DNA of 64,000 nt, from assembly GCF_001590985.1 (NCBI RefSeq), contig NZ_BCTX01000001.1, forward strand, positions 1 through 64,000. Reading direction: 5' to 3'. Below the pieces are notes generated by a model. It did no database searches and was not told where the DNA came from. It saw nothing but the letters and a program-made list of their open reading frames with translations. Source of the stretch: Novosphingobium naphthalenivorans NBRC 102051. GTDB lineage: Bacteria; Pseudomonadota; Alphaproteobacteria; Sphingomonadales; Sphingomonadaceae. Shown here piece by piece: positions 1 to 9,341 of this stretch (position 1 is its first letter; every line of letters begins with the position of its first letter). A program made the translations under genes and the position numbers.

Positions 1-273
1 CCCTGTCTAACGGGCAAACGCGCTTTCGCGCCAGATCTTATCGCACGCTTTAGACCAATACCATGTGCCGAAGCCATGGCGCTTTCCGTTCCCTGGGGCA
101 TCGCAGTCTGGTATCGTCCCGAAATCGAGACGACATCCCGTGCCGCGCCGCCAGATTCGTTCTGGCAACCGGACCGATGACCACATTGACATGGCGAGGT
201 CTGATCTCGATCAAGGTGCAAGACACGGCGGCAAACTAGGGAGCGGCCACCCTCTCATCGGAGTTCTTCTTCC
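1..273. other. Left-end intergenic stretch, no gene recognised
   Basis: I see no convincing gene here. A 61-codon open frame on the minus strand (7-192) has no recognisable domain and no clear ribosome binding site. No tRNA-like T-loop or long hairpin is visible. The 3' part carries the leader of the following acetyltransferase gene, with GGAG at 260-263 about ten bases before its ATG. Confidence 0.4.
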
Positions 274-789
274 ATGTCCCTTTCCGACACTATCACGCTT
301 GCCACGCGTTCCGGAATCGAACTCGACGTTCGTCCCGTCACCGAAGCCGACGAACCGGAGCTGGTTGCTTTCTTCGACCGCGTGTCGGACGAGGACCGCC
401 GTTTCCGCTTCCTGGCGGCAGCAGAACACGTGACGCACGAGCAGATCGCACCGTTGGTGCACACCGATCACTTCCGCACCGATTCGTGGCTCGCCTTCAA
501 CAAGGCAAGCGGCCAAATCGTCGCATCCGGGCTGCTGGCCTGTGACGGCCCGCTCGACACATGCGAAGTCGCGATTTCCGTCTGCGGTAATCATCGCGGC
601 AAGGGCGTGGGCTGGAGTATGCTCGATTTCCTGGCCAAGCAGGCCCAGGCACGCGGTTGCCGCCGGGTGATCTCGATCGAGAGCCGTGACAACCATGCCG
701 CGATCGAACTGGAACGGGAAAAGGGCTTCACCCCGGAACCGTTCGAGGGTGATCCGACACTGGTCGTGCTGTCCAAGACCTTCCGGTAA
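274..789 (+). CDS. GNAT family N-acetyltransferase
   Basis: This 171-residue protein probably transfers an acetyl group from acetyl-CoA to an amine; the substrate cannot be read from the sequence. The acetyl-CoA pyrophosphate loop (motif A) is visible as HRGKGVGWSML at residues 107-117, matching the R/Q-x-x-G-x-G/A signature. It is followed by a typical GNAT ending around SRDNHAAIELEREKGF (138-153). The start is the ATG preceded by GGAG. It is a single gene closed by a strong terminator directly downstream. The family call is firm and the function is open. Confidence 0.85.
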   Translation: MSLSDTITLATRSGIELDVRPVTEADEPELVAFFDRVSDEDRRFRFLAAAEHVTHEQIAPLVHTDHFRTDSWLAFNKASGQIVASGLLACDGPLDTCEVAISVCGNHRGKGVGWSMLDFLAKQAQARGCRRVISIESRDNHAAIELEREKGFTPEPFEGDPTLVVLSKTFR

Positions 790-800
790 ACGGTGGCAGG

Positions 801-845
801 AGAAGTGCGGCGCCCGGCACCGCAGGCTCGCTGCACTTCTTTTTA
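801..845 (+). terminator. Rho-independent terminator after the GNAT gene
   Basis: AGAAGTGCGGCG (801-812) pairs with CGCTGCACTTCT (829-840), 11 of 12 positions, followed directly by a T-run. It lies 11 bases after the acetyltransferase stop codon. Confidence 0.85.
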
Positions 846-947
846 AAACGCAGACTTTTCCGTGATTTGGCATCCTTAGAGCGGCCATCGCTAACGCTAT
901 GGTAACGCTCCAGCGGCAAAGCTGGCTCCGCAACCACGGAGAGAGCT

Positions 948-1271
948 TTGCACCACCAACGGATTTCCAAAGGCGGAGGCGCGCGCGCACACGATTCGAA
1001 GCGAATCGACGTCGCGATCCTGTGCGAAGTCCGTCAGGGAACCCGCCCATGGAAAATGGCGCGGCTCGAAGATCTCTCGCCCGGCGGATTCCGGATCGCC
1101 TGGTTGCCCGATGCCCGCGCGGAACTGCCGCTGCGCATCCGCATTCCCGGCATACACCTGCTGACTGCGCGAATTTGCTGGGCCCGCGGGAATGCAGTCG
1201 GCTGCGAGTTTGCCGAGCCCCTGCATATCGCGGTGTTCGAGCACATCGCCCACTCAGCGGCTACCGGCTGA
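948..1271 (+). CDS. PilZ domain-containing protein
   Basis: This 107-residue soluble protein is made of one PilZ domain, a family that binds cyclic di-GMP. The second half of the signature is present: EDLSPGGF (residues 41-48) fits D/N-x-S-x-x-G, and the usual late hydrophobic segment GCEFAEPL follows. The N-terminal RxxxR half is not intact (R13 and R19 are six residues apart), so ligand binding is uncertain. The start is a TTG with GGAGAG just upstream. The gene stands alone between two terminators and converges on lpd. Confidence 0.75.
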   Translation: MHHQRISKGGGARAHDSKRIDVAILCEVRQGTRPWKMARLEDLSPGGFRIAWLPDARAELPLRIRIPGIHLLTARICWARGNAVGCEFAEPLHIAVFEHIAHSAATG

Positions 1272-1283
1272 CCCCCAAAGAGA

Positions 1284-1313
1284 AAGGGCGCGCCATATCG
1301 GCACGCCCTTCTT
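1284..1313. terminator. Bidirectional terminator between the PilZ gene and lpd
   Basis: AAGGGCGCGCC (1284-1294) pairs with GGCACGCCCTT (1300-1310) around a 5-base loop, with a short T-stretch on the plus side. It lies between convergent genes. Confidence 0.7.
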
Positions 1314-1338
1314 TCCCAGCTTCGCGAAATCGTGCGTC

Positions 1339-2754
1339 TCAGATGTGCAGCGCGCGTCCGTAAGCGGCAAGCGTGGCTTCGTGCATCGTTTCCGAGATGG
1401 TCGGGTGCGGGAAGACCGTGTTCATCAGTTCGGCTTCCGTGGTTTCCAGCGTCCGGCCCACGACATAGCCCTGGATCATCTCGGTCACTTCCGCGCCGAT
1501 CATGTGGGCACCGAGCAGTTCGCCGGTCTTGGCGTCGAACACCGTCTTCACGAAGCCTTCCGGTTCGCCCAGCGCGATCGCCTTGCCGTTGCCGATGAAG
1601 GGGAACATGCCGACCTTCAGTTCGTAACCGGCTTCCTTGGCCTTGGCCTCGGTCATACCGACAGAGGCGATCTGCGGGTGGCAATAAGTGCAGCCCGGAA
1701 TGTTCGCGCGGTCGAGCGGGTGCGGATGAACGTCCTTGTTGCCCAGTTCCTTGGCGATCGCCTCGGCCGTGGTGACGCCTTCGTGGCTCGCCTTGTGCGC
1801 CAGCCAGGGACCGGGCGTGCAGTCGCCGATGGCCCAGACGCCGGGCACGCCGGTCCGGCCATAGCCGTCGATCTGGATGAAGCCGCGATCGGTCTTGATG
1901 CCCTGCGCTTCAAGGCCGATGTCCTCGGTGTTGGGCACGATGCCGACGGCGGAGATCACATGGCTGAAGTCATGCTCGGCAACCTTGCCGTCCTTGCCCT
2001 TGATTTTGGCCTTCACGCCCTTGTCCGAAACCGTGATCGCCTCGACGCCGGCGCCGGTCATGATCGTCATGCCCTGCTTGGTCAGCGCCTTTTCCAGGAA
2101 AACGGAAACGTCCTTGTCCTCCACCGGCACGATCCGGTCGAGCATTTCGACGACCGTAACGTCCACGCCCATGTCATTGTAGAAGCTAGCGAATTCGATA
2201 CCGATCGCGCCCGATCCCATGACCAGCAGCTTGGTCGGCATCTCCGCCGGCGTCATCGCATGGCGATAAGTCCAGACGTGCTTGCCGTCGGCCTTGGCAA
2301 ACGGCAGTTCGCGCGCGCGAGCACCCGTGGCGACAATGATGTGCTTCGCGGAAATCTCGGTGGCCTTGCCATCCTCTCCGGTCACCGACAGCTTGCCCTT
2401 GCCGGTGAGCTTGCCCGTGCCGGTGTGCACGGTGATCTTGTTCTTCTTCATCAAGTGCGTGACGCCCTGATTGAGCTGCTTGGCAACACCACGCGAACGC
2501 TTGACGATGGCATCGAGGTCGGCCGTGATGTTGTCGGCGGCGAGGCCATAGGCCTTGGCGTGTTTCATCTGGTGGAACACTTCGGCCGAACGCAGCAGAG
2601 CCTTGGTCGGGATGCAGCCCCAATTGAGGCAGATGCCGCCCAGCAGCTCGCGCTCCACGATGGCGGTCTTCAGGCCAAGCTGCGCGCAGCGGATCGCCGA
2701 AACGTATCCGCCGGGGCCGGAACCGAGAACGATGACGTCGTAGGAATCTGCCAC
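1339..2754 (-). CDS. lpdA: Dihydrolipoyl dehydrogenase (E3)
   Basis: This 471-residue FAD enzyme re-oxidises the dihydrolipoyl groups of 2-oxoacid dehydrogenase complexes using NAD+. The FAD-binding GSGPGG is at residues 11-16. The redox-active pair C42/C47 is in CLNWGC, and the C-terminal active-site His450 and Glu455 lie in HPTISE. It is the last gene of a leftward operon: pdhC, two thioesterase genes, lpdA. This linkage points to the pyruvate dehydrogenase complex, although one E3 may serve several complexes. Confidence 0.96.
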   Translation of the reverse strand: MADSYDVIVLGSGPGGYVSAIRCAQLGLKTAIVERELLGGICLNWGCIPTKALLRSAEVFHQMKHAKAYGLAADNITADLDAIVKRSRGVAKQLNQGVTHLMKKNKITVHTGTGKLTGKGKLSVTGEDGKATEISAKHIIVATGARARELPFAKADGKHVWTYRHAMTPAEMPTKLLVMGSGAIGIEFASFYNDMGVDVTVVEMLDRIVPVEDKDVSVFLEKALTKQGMTIMTGAGVEAITVSDKGVKAKIKGKDGKVAEHDFSHVISAVGIVPNTEDIGLEAQGIKTDRGFIQIDGYGRTGVPGVWAIGDCTPGPWLAHKASHEGVTTAEAIAKELGNKDVHPHPLDRANIPGCTYCHPQIASVGMTEAKAKEAGYELKVGMFPFIGNGKAIALGEPEGFVKTVFDAKTGELLGAHMIGAEVTEMIQGYVVGRTLETTEAELMNTVFPHPTISETMHEATLAAYGRALHI

Positions 2755-2758
2755 TGCT

Positions 2759-3151
2759 TCAAATCTCCTGATCGGTAGTGCCCTGCTCTATGGCCCGGGG
2801 CTTGCCACTGTCGTCCACCGCAACGAAGGTGAACTGGGCTTCTGTCACTTTGACTGCTTCTTCCTCATGGCGATGCCGCCGCCAGGCTTCGATGGCGATG
2901 GTCATAGAAGTCCGGCCGACCCGGCGCAGCTCGCCATAGACCGAGACCTCGTCGCCCACCTTGACCGGAAGATGGAACTGCACGCCGTCCATGGCCACGG
3001 TCACGGCCCGGCCGTGCGAGTGGCGCGCGGCGATCAGGCCGGCGCCCATGTCCATCAGGCTCATCAGCCAGCCGCCGAAAATGTCGCCATAGGCATTGGC
3101 ATCGGCAGGCATGGCGGTGACGCGGATAACGGGTTCGCGGTAGTGTGTCAT
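2759..3151 (-). CDS. Hotdog-fold acyl-CoA thioesterase, downstream copy
   Basis: This 130-residue protein of the acyl-CoA thioesterase (YciA/BFIT type) hotdog family would hydrolyse acyl-CoA to free acid and CoA. Family features are the GDIFGGWLMSLMD helix region, the VGDEVSVYGELRRVGRTSM strand and a final FTFVAVD strand. The start chosen is the ATG at 3151, which overlaps the stop of the upstream paralogue in an ATGA arrangement, indicating translational coupling. An in-frame earlier start would add 12 residues that do not look like the family. It sits five bases before lpdA. Confidence 0.85.
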   Translation of the reverse strand: MTHYREPVIRVTAMPADANAYGDIFGGWLMSLMDMGAGLIAARHSHGRAVTVAMDGVQFHLPVKVGDEVSVYGELRRVGRTSMTIAIEAWRRHRHEEEAVKVTEAQFTFVAVDDSGKPRAIEQGTTDQEI

Positions 3152-3543
3152 GCCACGCTCGCATTCAATGCGTCGGCGATCGCACAAGGACGATCGTCCC
3201 CGTCGAGCACCACGAAGGTGAACTGTCCGCTGGCCACATCGGTGTGCGCTTCGCTCGCCCGGGCCCGGCCGATACCGCGGGTCGCAATCGTCATCGACGT
3301 GCGGCCCACGCGTTCGATCCGGGCATAGACATTAAGCTCGTCGCCAACGGCCATCGTGCCTGGAAAGGCAAAGTCGGTCGCCCCGACGACGACCGCCTTG
3401 AGGCCGGTCCGCCGGGTGACGAACGAAGCGGCGCCGAGCGCGAGCTGGCACATGAGCCAGCCCCCGAACACGCCGCCATAAGGATTGAGGTCGGTAGGCA
3501 TCGCCGTCACGCGGATGACCAGTTCGCCGTCCTCCGCCTGCAT
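3148..3543 (-). CDS. Hotdog-fold acyl-CoA thioesterase, upstream copy
   Basis: This 131-residue paralogue of the next gene shares the layout GGVFGGWLMCQLALG, VGDELNVYARIERVGRTSM and FTFVVLD. The pair looks like a tandem duplication that has diverged, especially in the substrate-facing helix, so the two may form heteromers or differ in acyl specificity. The ATG at 3543 lies one base after the pdhC stop; a TTG at 3552 would give 134 residues and a short overlap. Its place between pdhC and lpdA suggests a link to acyl-CoA turnover near pyruvate oxidation, which is inference. Confidence 0.83.
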   Translation of the reverse strand: MQAEDGELVIRVTAMPTDLNPYGGVFGGWLMCQLALGAASFVTRRTGLKAVVVGATDFAFPGTMAVGDELNVYARIERVGRTSMTIATRGIGRARASEAHTDVASGQFTFVVLDGDDRPCAIADALNASVA

Positions 3544-3544
3544 A

Positions 3545-4852
3545 TCAGGCAACCATCCCGAGCGGGCTTTCGACGTAGTCCTTGAACGCGGCCATCAGGC
3601 GCGCGCCATCGGCGCCATCCACGGCACGGTGATCGAAGCTTCCGGTTGCAGTCATGACAGTGGCGACTCCCAGAGTGCCGTCTGGCATAACCCACGGGCG
3701 CTTTTCACCTGCCCCAATGGCGAGGATGCAAGCCTGCGGCGGATTGATCACGGCGGTGAAGTGCTTGATGCCCATCATGCCCATGTTGGAGATCGAGGCC
3801 GTACCGCCCTGATATTCGGCGGGCTGCAGCTTGCCTTCCTTGGCGCGCTTGCCGAGATCCTTGGTGGCCTTGGCAATCTCGGAGAAGGACTTGCCGTTGG
3901 CATCCTGCACGATCGGGGTGATGAGACCGCCCGGGATCGAGACCGCGACCGAGACATCGGCACGCTGGTAGCGAATCAGTTCGGCACCGGCGAAAGTGAC
4001 ATTGCACTCAGGCACGTCCATCAGCGCTTTGCCCAGCGCCTTCACCAGCATATCGTTGACCGAGACCTTCACGCCCTGCTTCTCCAGCGCGGCGTTGAGT
4101 TCGGCGCGCATGGCCATCAGCTTGTCGAGACGCACGTCGACCGTGAGGTAGATATGCGGCGCTTCCTGCATCGACTGGGTGAGGCGGCGGGCGATCGTCT
4201 TGCGCATACCCGAGAGCTGTTCGACGGTGTGCGGAATGCGGTCGTCGAGCAGCGCGCGAGTCTCGGCAGCCATTTCCACCGTGGCCGGCTTGGCCGCCGC
4301 GGTATCGCTGGCGGGAGCCGCAGCCTTGGGCCTTGCCGCCCCGGGCTGCGCGGCCTCGATGTCTGCCTTGACGATGCGGCCATGGGGACCGGAGCCGGTG
4401 ACACTGCCGAGATCGACGCCCTTGGCCGACGCAATGCGCTTGGCAAGCGGCGACGCGACTACACGATCGTCTTTCGAACCGGACGTTTTCGGCATGGCCG
4501 GAACCGTAGCTGCTGGCGCGGCGGCTTTGGCTTCAGCCTTTGCGGGCTCGGCCTTGGGTGCTTCGGCTTTGGCGGCTGCTGCAGGTTTCGCGGCGGAGGA
4601 GGCATCTTCGTCCTCTCCGTCCAGGAGCGCGATCACGGTACCGACTTTCACGCCTTCAGTACCTTCGGCCACCATGATCTTGCCGATCGTGCCTTCGTCG
4701 ACGGCTTCGAATTCCATGGTCGCCTTGTCCGTCTCAATCTCGGCCATGATGTCGCCGGAACTGACGGTATCGCCTTCCTTCACCAGCCATTTCGCCAGTT
4801 TCCCTTCTTCCATGGTGGGGGAAAGGGCGGGCATCTTGATCTCGATAGGCAT
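3545..4852 (-). CDS. pdhC: Pyruvate dehydrogenase complex E2 (dihydrolipoyllysine acetyltransferase)
   Basis: This 435-residue core subunit moves the acetyl group from lipoyl-lysine to CoA. An N-terminal lipoyl domain occupies residues 1-78, with the lipoylated Lys43 in DKATMEFEA. An Ala/Pro/Lys-rich linker follows, then a peripheral subunit-binding domain at about 132-168 and a catalytic domain from about 205 to the end. The active site is DHRAVDG, with His408 and Asp412. The start is the ATG at 4852, since the family begins there; a longer frame adds 26 unrelated residues. It heads the operon pdhC, two thioesterases, lpdA. E1 genes lie about 58 kb away at the right edge. Confidence 0.95.
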   Translation of the reverse strand: MPIEIKMPALSPTMEEGKLAKWLVKEGDTVSSGDIMAEIETDKATMEFEAVDEGTIGKIMVAEGTEGVKVGTVIALLDGEDEDASSAAKPAAAAKAEAPKAEPAKAEAKAAAPAATVPAMPKTSGSKDDRVVASPLAKRIASAKGVDLGSVTGSGPHGRIVKADIEAAQPGAARPKAAAPASDTAAAKPATVEMAAETRALLDDRIPHTVEQLSGMRKTIARRLTQSMQEAPHIYLTVDVRLDKLMAMRAELNAALEKQGVKVSVNDMLVKALGKALMDVPECNVTFAGAELIRYQRADVSVAVSIPGGLITPIVQDANGKSFSEIAKATKDLGKRAKEGKLQPAEYQGGTASISNMGMMGIKHFTAVINPPQACILAIGAGEKRPWVMPDGTLGVATVMTATGSFDHRAVDGADGARLMAAFKDYVESPLGMVA

Positions 4853-5018
4853 GGATGCAGTATCGTCCCTTGTAGTCCTGGGGGAGGTTGTGGGCTCGAT
4901 TTCTCCTTGGACAAGTTGGAGCCCGCGCACAAGCGCCTTCCCATTCCTTTTTTCGCATTCGTGATGGCTTGCACCGTAACCTGAATGGCCTGATAAGCTC
5001 GCCCGGAGAGGAACAGCG

Positions 5019-5474
5019 ATGCGCGTCTATCTGGTCATTGTCGACGAAACCGAGGAAGCGCTGGTCGCGTTGCAGTTCGCTGCGCGCCGTGCTGCGAAGA
5101 CCGACGGCGTGCTGCACCTGCTGGCGCTGGTCCCTCCGCAAGAGTTCAACGCCTTTGCCGGTGTCCAGGCGACGATCGAGGAAGAGGCCCGCGCGCGCGC
5201 CGAAACCATGGTGACGGCTGCGGCAGGCAACCTGCTTTCGCAGGGCGCGAAAATGCCGGTGATCTCCGTGCGCGTGGGTGAGGATATCAAGGTCGTGCGG
5301 CAGTATCTGAAGGAACACCCGGAAGTCTCGGCCCTCGTTCTGGGCGCGGCCAAGGAAGGCGGTCCCGGACCGTTGGTGTCGCACTTCACCGGGGCAGGCA
5401 TGGCGCACATGACGTGCCCGGTGTTCGTGGTGCCGGGCGGTCTCGATCCGGCGGCGATCGAAAAGCTGAGCTGA
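5019..5474 (+). CDS. Universal stress protein (UspA family)
   Basis: This 151-residue single-domain Usp protein has the alpha/beta fold beginning [18 protein letters not shown]. The nucleotide-loop region [15 protein letters not shown] (about residues 114-128) approximates G-2x-G-9x-G-S/T, and it ends with the strand [12 protein letters not shown] binding is possible but not certain, because the loop is not canonical. GAGAGGAA lies just before the ATG. It is divergent from pdhC across a 166-base spacer and convergent with rnr across a palindromic repeat. Confidence 0.85.
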   Translation: MRVYLVIVDETEEALVALQFAARRAAKTDGVLHLLALVPPQEFNAFAGVQATIEEEARARAETMVTAAAGNLLSQGAKMPVISVRVGEDIKVVRQYLKEHPEVSALVLGAAKEGGPGPLVSHFTGAGMAHMTCPVFVVPGGLDPAAIEKLS

Positions 5475-5501
5475 GCGGGGACCGGGCTCTTCGTTCCCAT
5501 C

Positions 5502-5582
5502 ACCCTTCGACAGGCTCAGGGTAAGCGGCTTTTATTCACCTTACACGCCAACACTCCGCTCATGCTGAGCTTGTCGAAGCAT
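5502..5582. repeat. Imperfect inverted repeat of interspersed palindromic type
   Basis: The left arm at 5502-5527 contains CTTCGACAGGCTCAGGGTAA and the right arm at 5556-5582 contains CATGCTGAGCTTGTCGAAGC. The arms are near reverse complements around an AT-richer centre. Elements of this wording are frequent between genes in sphingomonads (from memory). It lies between the convergent uspA-like gene and rnr and may act as a two-way transcription end. Confidence 0.65.
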
Positions 5583-5598
5583 GATGGGCAAGCGCGAT

Positions 5599-7854
5599 CT
5601 ATTTCTTCTTGCGCCCCTGATGCCGGATGTTGGCAGGCCGCCCGCGCTTGCCGGCCAGATGGTTGCCCCGCTTCTTGAGAGCCATCGGCCTTCCGCGCGG
5701 CTCGATCCGGCCGCCACCCTGCTCCAGTTCGAACTTCAGCGCGCCGGTCAGCGGATTGGCTTCGGCAAGGCGCAGACGCAGGATCTGGCCGACCGCGTAA
5801 CTGGTGCCGCTCTGCTCACCGGAAAGGACCTGGGCCTTTTCGTCGTAACCGAAGCGCTCGTCGCCCAGGGTCGAGACCGGCACCAGGCCGTCACCGCCGA
5901 GTCCAATGATCGTCGCGAAGAATCCGAACTTCTGCACGCCCGTGATGCGGGTATCGAAAACCTCGCCAACCCTCGACGAAAGCCACGCGGCGACATAGCG
6001 GTCGATCGTCTCTCGCTCGGCTTCCATGGCCCGGCGCTCGGCCTGGCTGATAGCCTCGCTGACCTTGCCAAGGTCTTCGCGGTCTCGGTCCGACAGACCG
6101 GAGGTGGCGGGAATATCGCCCTGCGGCCGGGGCTGCTCCAGATGATAGGCATCGACCAGCGCGCGGTGCACCAGCAAGTCGGCATAGCGGCGGATCGGCG
6201 AGGTGAAGTGGGCGTAGGACCCCAGCGCGAGCCCGAAGTGCCCTTCGTTGCGCGGGCCGTAATAGGCCTGCGTCTGGCTGCGCAGCACGGCTTCCATGAT
6301 GAGCGCCTTTTCGCTCTCGTCGGCAATGTCCTTGATCATGCGGTTGAACAGGCCGGGGGTGATGACCTGCCCCATCGCCAGCTTCTTGCCGAACGTCGCC
6401 AGATAGTCCTTGAGCGCGACCAGCTTTTCCCGGCTTGGCGTTTCGTGGACGCGATAGACTACCGGCGCCACTTTGGCTTCCAGCGCCTTGGCCGCAGCCA
6501 CGTTGGCCGCGATCATGAAATCCTCGACCACGCGGTGCGCATCGAGCCGTTCGCGAATGGCGATCTCTGTAATCCGCCCCTTCTCGTCCAGCTTCACCCG
6601 GCGTTCGGGCAGTTCCAGTTCCAGCGGATCGCGCTGATGGCGTGCGTGCGCAAGCGCTTTCCAGCAGGACCAGAGATCCTGAAGGAACGGCTCCGCCTTG
6701 CCCTCGTCGATACGCGCCTGGGCATCCTCATAGGCAATCACTTCGTGGATACGCACGATGGCCCGCGTGAAGCGCCACGCCTTCACCCTGCCCTCGCCAT
6801 CGATCCGCAAGTGGCAGGCCATTGCTGCGCGGTCCTCGCCCGAACGCAGCGAGCAGACATCGGCCGAAAGCACTTCGGGCAGCATGGGCACCACGCGATC
6901 GGGGAAATAGACCGAGTTGCCGCGCCGCCTCGCCTCGCGGTCGATATCGCCGCCGGGGCGCACGTAGAACGAGACGTCGGCAATCGCGATCAGGGCGTTG
7001 AAGCCCCCTTCCCCGTCCGGCTCGGCCCAGATCGCGTCGTCATGATCGCGCGCGTCGCTGGGATCGATGGCGACGATCGGCAAGTGCCGCAGGTCTTCGC
7101 GCTTGTCCGCGCTGAGCGGCATCTTCGCGACGCGCTGGGCTTCCTCCAGCGTCTCCTCGGTGAAGAGGTTGGGAATGCCGTGTTTGTGGATGGCGATCAG
7201 GCTGAAGGCCTTGGGCGCCAGCGGCTCGCCCAGCACTTCGGTGACTTTCACCGAGGCGCGCGCCGAACGGCCCACGGGCTCGGCCAGAACCAGTTCGCCG
7301 GGTTCGGCCCCGCCGAGATCCGAAATCGGCGACGAATTGCGGATGCGCTTGTCGACCGGGGCCAGCCAGGGCTTGCCGCCGCCATCGATCTCGACAACGC
7401 CCAGCAACTGCTCGGAGCGGAGCGCCAGCTTCTTCATCGGAAAGGCGCGCCAGCCCGTCCCCGTCTCCTCGGTGCGCGACAGCACCCGGTCGCCCTTCTT
7501 GAGCGCCGAGCCACGGCCCTTTTCGACAAGACGGATGCGCGGCGGCGGCGTCGCGTCCTCCGGCTGCCAGGTATCGGGCACGGCGATAGCCTCGCCTTCC
7601 TCGATATCGATCACGCGCAGCACCGTGACTTTCGGCAGCCCGCCCATCTTGTGGAAGGCGGTCCGCTTGCCGTCGATCAGGCCTTCCTCGGCCATGTCCT
7701 TCAGCAGGGCCTTGAGCTGGATTTTCTCCTGCCCTTTCAGCCCGAATTCGCGTGCGATCTCACGCTTGCCGGCGGGGACCGGCGAGTTCTGGATGAAGTC
7801 GAGGATCTGCTTGCGCGTCGGCAGGCCAGGCGCGGGCCGTTTTGTAGGAGCCAT
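5599..7854 (-). CDS. rnr: Ribonuclease R
   Basis: This 751-residue 3'-to-5' exoribonuclease degrades structured RNA. An N-terminal winged-helix segment (about 12-70) and cold-shock-like domains are followed by the RNB catalytic domain, with metal ligands Asp264, Asp270, Asp272 and Asp273 in AIDPSDARDHDD. A C-terminal S1 domain (about 635-715) and a basic Lys/Arg/Gly-rich tail complete the protein. Length and order fit RNase R rather than the shorter RNase II. The start ATG at 7854 gives the family-type N-terminus. The gene upstream is a secreted peptidase of unrelated function. Confidence 0.95.
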   Translation of the reverse strand: MAPTKRPAPGLPTRKQILDFIQNSPVPAGKREIAREFGLKGQEKIQLKALLKDMAEEGLIDGKRTAFHKMGGLPKVTVLRVIDIEEGEAIAVPDTWQPEDATPPPRIRLVEKGRGSALKKGDRVLSRTEETGTGWRAFPMKKLALRSEQLLGVVEIDGGGKPWLAPVDKRIRNSSPISDLGGAEPGELVLAEPVGRSARASVKVTEVLGEPLAPKAFSLIAIHKHGIPNLFTEETLEEAQRVAKMPLSADKREDLRHLPIVAIDPSDARDHDDAIWAEPDGEGGFNALIAIADVSFYVRPGGDIDREARRRGNSVYFPDRVVPMLPEVLSADVCSLRSGEDRAAMACHLRIDGEGRVKAWRFTRAIVRIHEVIAYEDAQARIDEGKAEPFLQDLWSCWKALAHARHQRDPLELELPERRVKLDEKGRITEIAIRERLDAHRVVEDFMIAANVAAAKALEAKVAPVVYRVHETPSREKLVALKDYLATFGKKLAMGQVITPGLFNRMIKDIADESEKALIMEAVLRSQTQAYYGPRNEGHFGLALGSYAHFTSPIRRYADLLVHRALVDAYHLEQPRPQGDIPATSGLSDRDREDLGKVSEAISQAERRAMEAERETIDRYVAAWLSSRVGEVFDTRITGVQKFGFFATIIGLGGDGLVPVSTLGDERFGYDEKAQVLSGEQSGTSYAVGQILRLRLAEANPLTGALKFELEQGGGRIEPRGRPMALKKRGNHLAGKRGRPANIRHQGRKKK

Positions 7855-7913
7855 GCCGCTGCAATGGGGCTTGCTGCGCCCGATTGCAATGGCGCCGGGC
7901 TAACCGCGCACAG

Positions 7914-9278
7914 TCACGGCTGCGATGCGAGCGGTTCGAAGGCGCCGCCGGGAACGGCCGCGGCCACCGGGCTTTCACTGCCGTCCGCCGCGATCGCGCT
8001 GACGCCGAGAATCCAGTCATCGCCGCGCAGACCGTCAAGCTTCGCACTGGTCTTGGCGGTGCCGGCCACGACAGGTTTGGCTTCCCATTCGGCCGCATCC
8101 GTCGCGCGGCGCCAGACATTATAGGCCACCGCGCCGGGGACCGGCTTCCATGTCACATCGGTCCAGGTCTTCACGGCCGCATCGGCGACGGGGGCCGGAG
8201 GCATGGGCGACTTGGCCAAGGCAGCAAGCGCTGCGACATTGAGGCGCGTGACTTTGGCGAGATAGGGGAAATCCATGGTGTCCACGGTGTCGCCATATTT
8301 CACGCCATCCTGCGTGCGCAGATCCTGATGCTGGTGATCGTAGTCTTCGACCGCCACTGTGAAGCGGACGGCCGGATAGCCCTGTTCGAGGAACGGCAGC
8401 TGATCCCCGCCGCGCCCCATGCGATCGGCCCGCCAGATCTGGCGCACGGAGAGATCGTCCTGCACGCCGCCTGCCAGCGCCGCGACGTAGCGCGAGATAT
8501 TTCTGCCGGGGCTGTCGTTCTCGCCGCCGAAGCGCCGCGCGGCAGCGCGGGTCTTGTCACTTGCATCGGCGCGCGGCCCTTCGGAGAACACGCGCACATG
8601 GGTGTCGTCGCAATAGCCGTCCGAGCCGCAGGAGCCGCCGACGATATCGTTGTTGAGCACGGCCTTGACCGTCCAGCCCTGCTGCTTCGCATAGTCGGCC
8701 AGCAGCTTTCCGCCAAAGAGCCCCTGCTCCTCACCGGAAAGCACGGCATAGACGATCGTCGCGGGAAACTTGCGCTGCGAAAGCACGCGCGCCGCTTCGA
8801 GCACCAGCGCGGTGCCCGAGCCATCGTCATTGGCGCCGGGGGCATCGCTCGTCGCATCCATCACATCGGTCACGCGGCTGTCGATATGGCCTTGCACGAT
8901 GACGACTTCGTTCGGCCGCTCCGTGCCGCGCTGGATCGCCACGACATCGACCAGACGCACCGGCTCGGGAATGCGGGCGCCGCTCACCATGGTTTCCGGC
9001 GTGACGACCTCCAGACAATGGCCGCAGGCTTTCGAGCTGGCGCGGAACTGCGCCTCGGCCCAGCGCCGGGCCGCGCCGATGCCGCGCTTGGGATCGGCCT
9101 GCGAAGACAATGTGTGGCGCGTGCCGAACCCCACCAGCGCTTCCACATCGGCCTTGAGCCGCTCTTGCGATACGCCTCCCTTTTCAGGCCCCTTTTCCGG
9201 GGCATCTGCAGCGACGGGAGCGGCGGCGGCGAGCGAGGCACAAAGGCCCCATGCGATCAGGCGGGTCGGTTTGGTCAT
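7914..9278 (-). CDS. Secreted M28 family metallopeptidase
   Basis: This 454-residue protein is probably a periplasmic zinc aminopeptidase. The signal peptide is residues 1 to about 24, with a cleavage-like VAADA. The M28 ligands are visible: His131 in GHIDS, Asp151 in GANDDGSG, Glu183/Glu184 in SGEEQG, Asp211 in NNDIVG, and a late His in YDHQHQD. The C-terminal 90 residues resemble a fibronectin type III-like domain (WKPVPGAVAYNVWR). The ATG at 9278 is chosen because it starts the signal peptide; a longer frame adds 12 polar residues. Confidence 0.9.
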   Translation of the reverse strand: MTKPTRLIAWGLCASLAAAAPVAADAPEKGPEKGGVSQERLKADVEALVGFGTRHTLSSQADPKRGIGAARRWAEAQFRASSKACGHCLEVVTPETMVSGARIPEPVRLVDVVAIQRGTERPNEVVIVQGHIDSRVTDVMDATSDAPGANDDGSGTALVLEAARVLSQRKFPATIVYAVLSGEEQGLFGGKLLADYAKQQGWTVKAVLNNDIVGGSCGSDGYCDDTHVRVFSEGPRADASDKTRAAARRFGGENDSPGRNISRYVAALAGGVQDDLSVRQIWRADRMGRGGDQLPFLEQGYPAVRFTVAVEDYDHQHQDLRTQDGVKYGDTVDTMDFPYLAKVTRLNVAALAALAKSPMPPAPVADAAVKTWTDVTWKPVPGAVAYNVWRRATDAAEWEAKPVVAGTAKTSAKLDGLRGDDWILGVSAIAADGSESPVAAAVPGGAFEPLASQP

Positions 9279-9341
9279 GGTCCGCCTTGTCCAGATTGAA
9301 CCGGTGCTTGGCAAGAGCCGAGTTGCCCAGCCGGGAGGCCT

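Noticed and set aside
7-192. 61-codon minus-strand frame at the left edge
   Set aside because: No family, no clear ribosome site and no neighbour in the same direction. It was kept only as part of the intergenic note.
5581-8124. An 847-codon open frame antisense to rnr
   Set aside because: It covers the complement of a gene with full RNase R motifs and shows no recognisable family.
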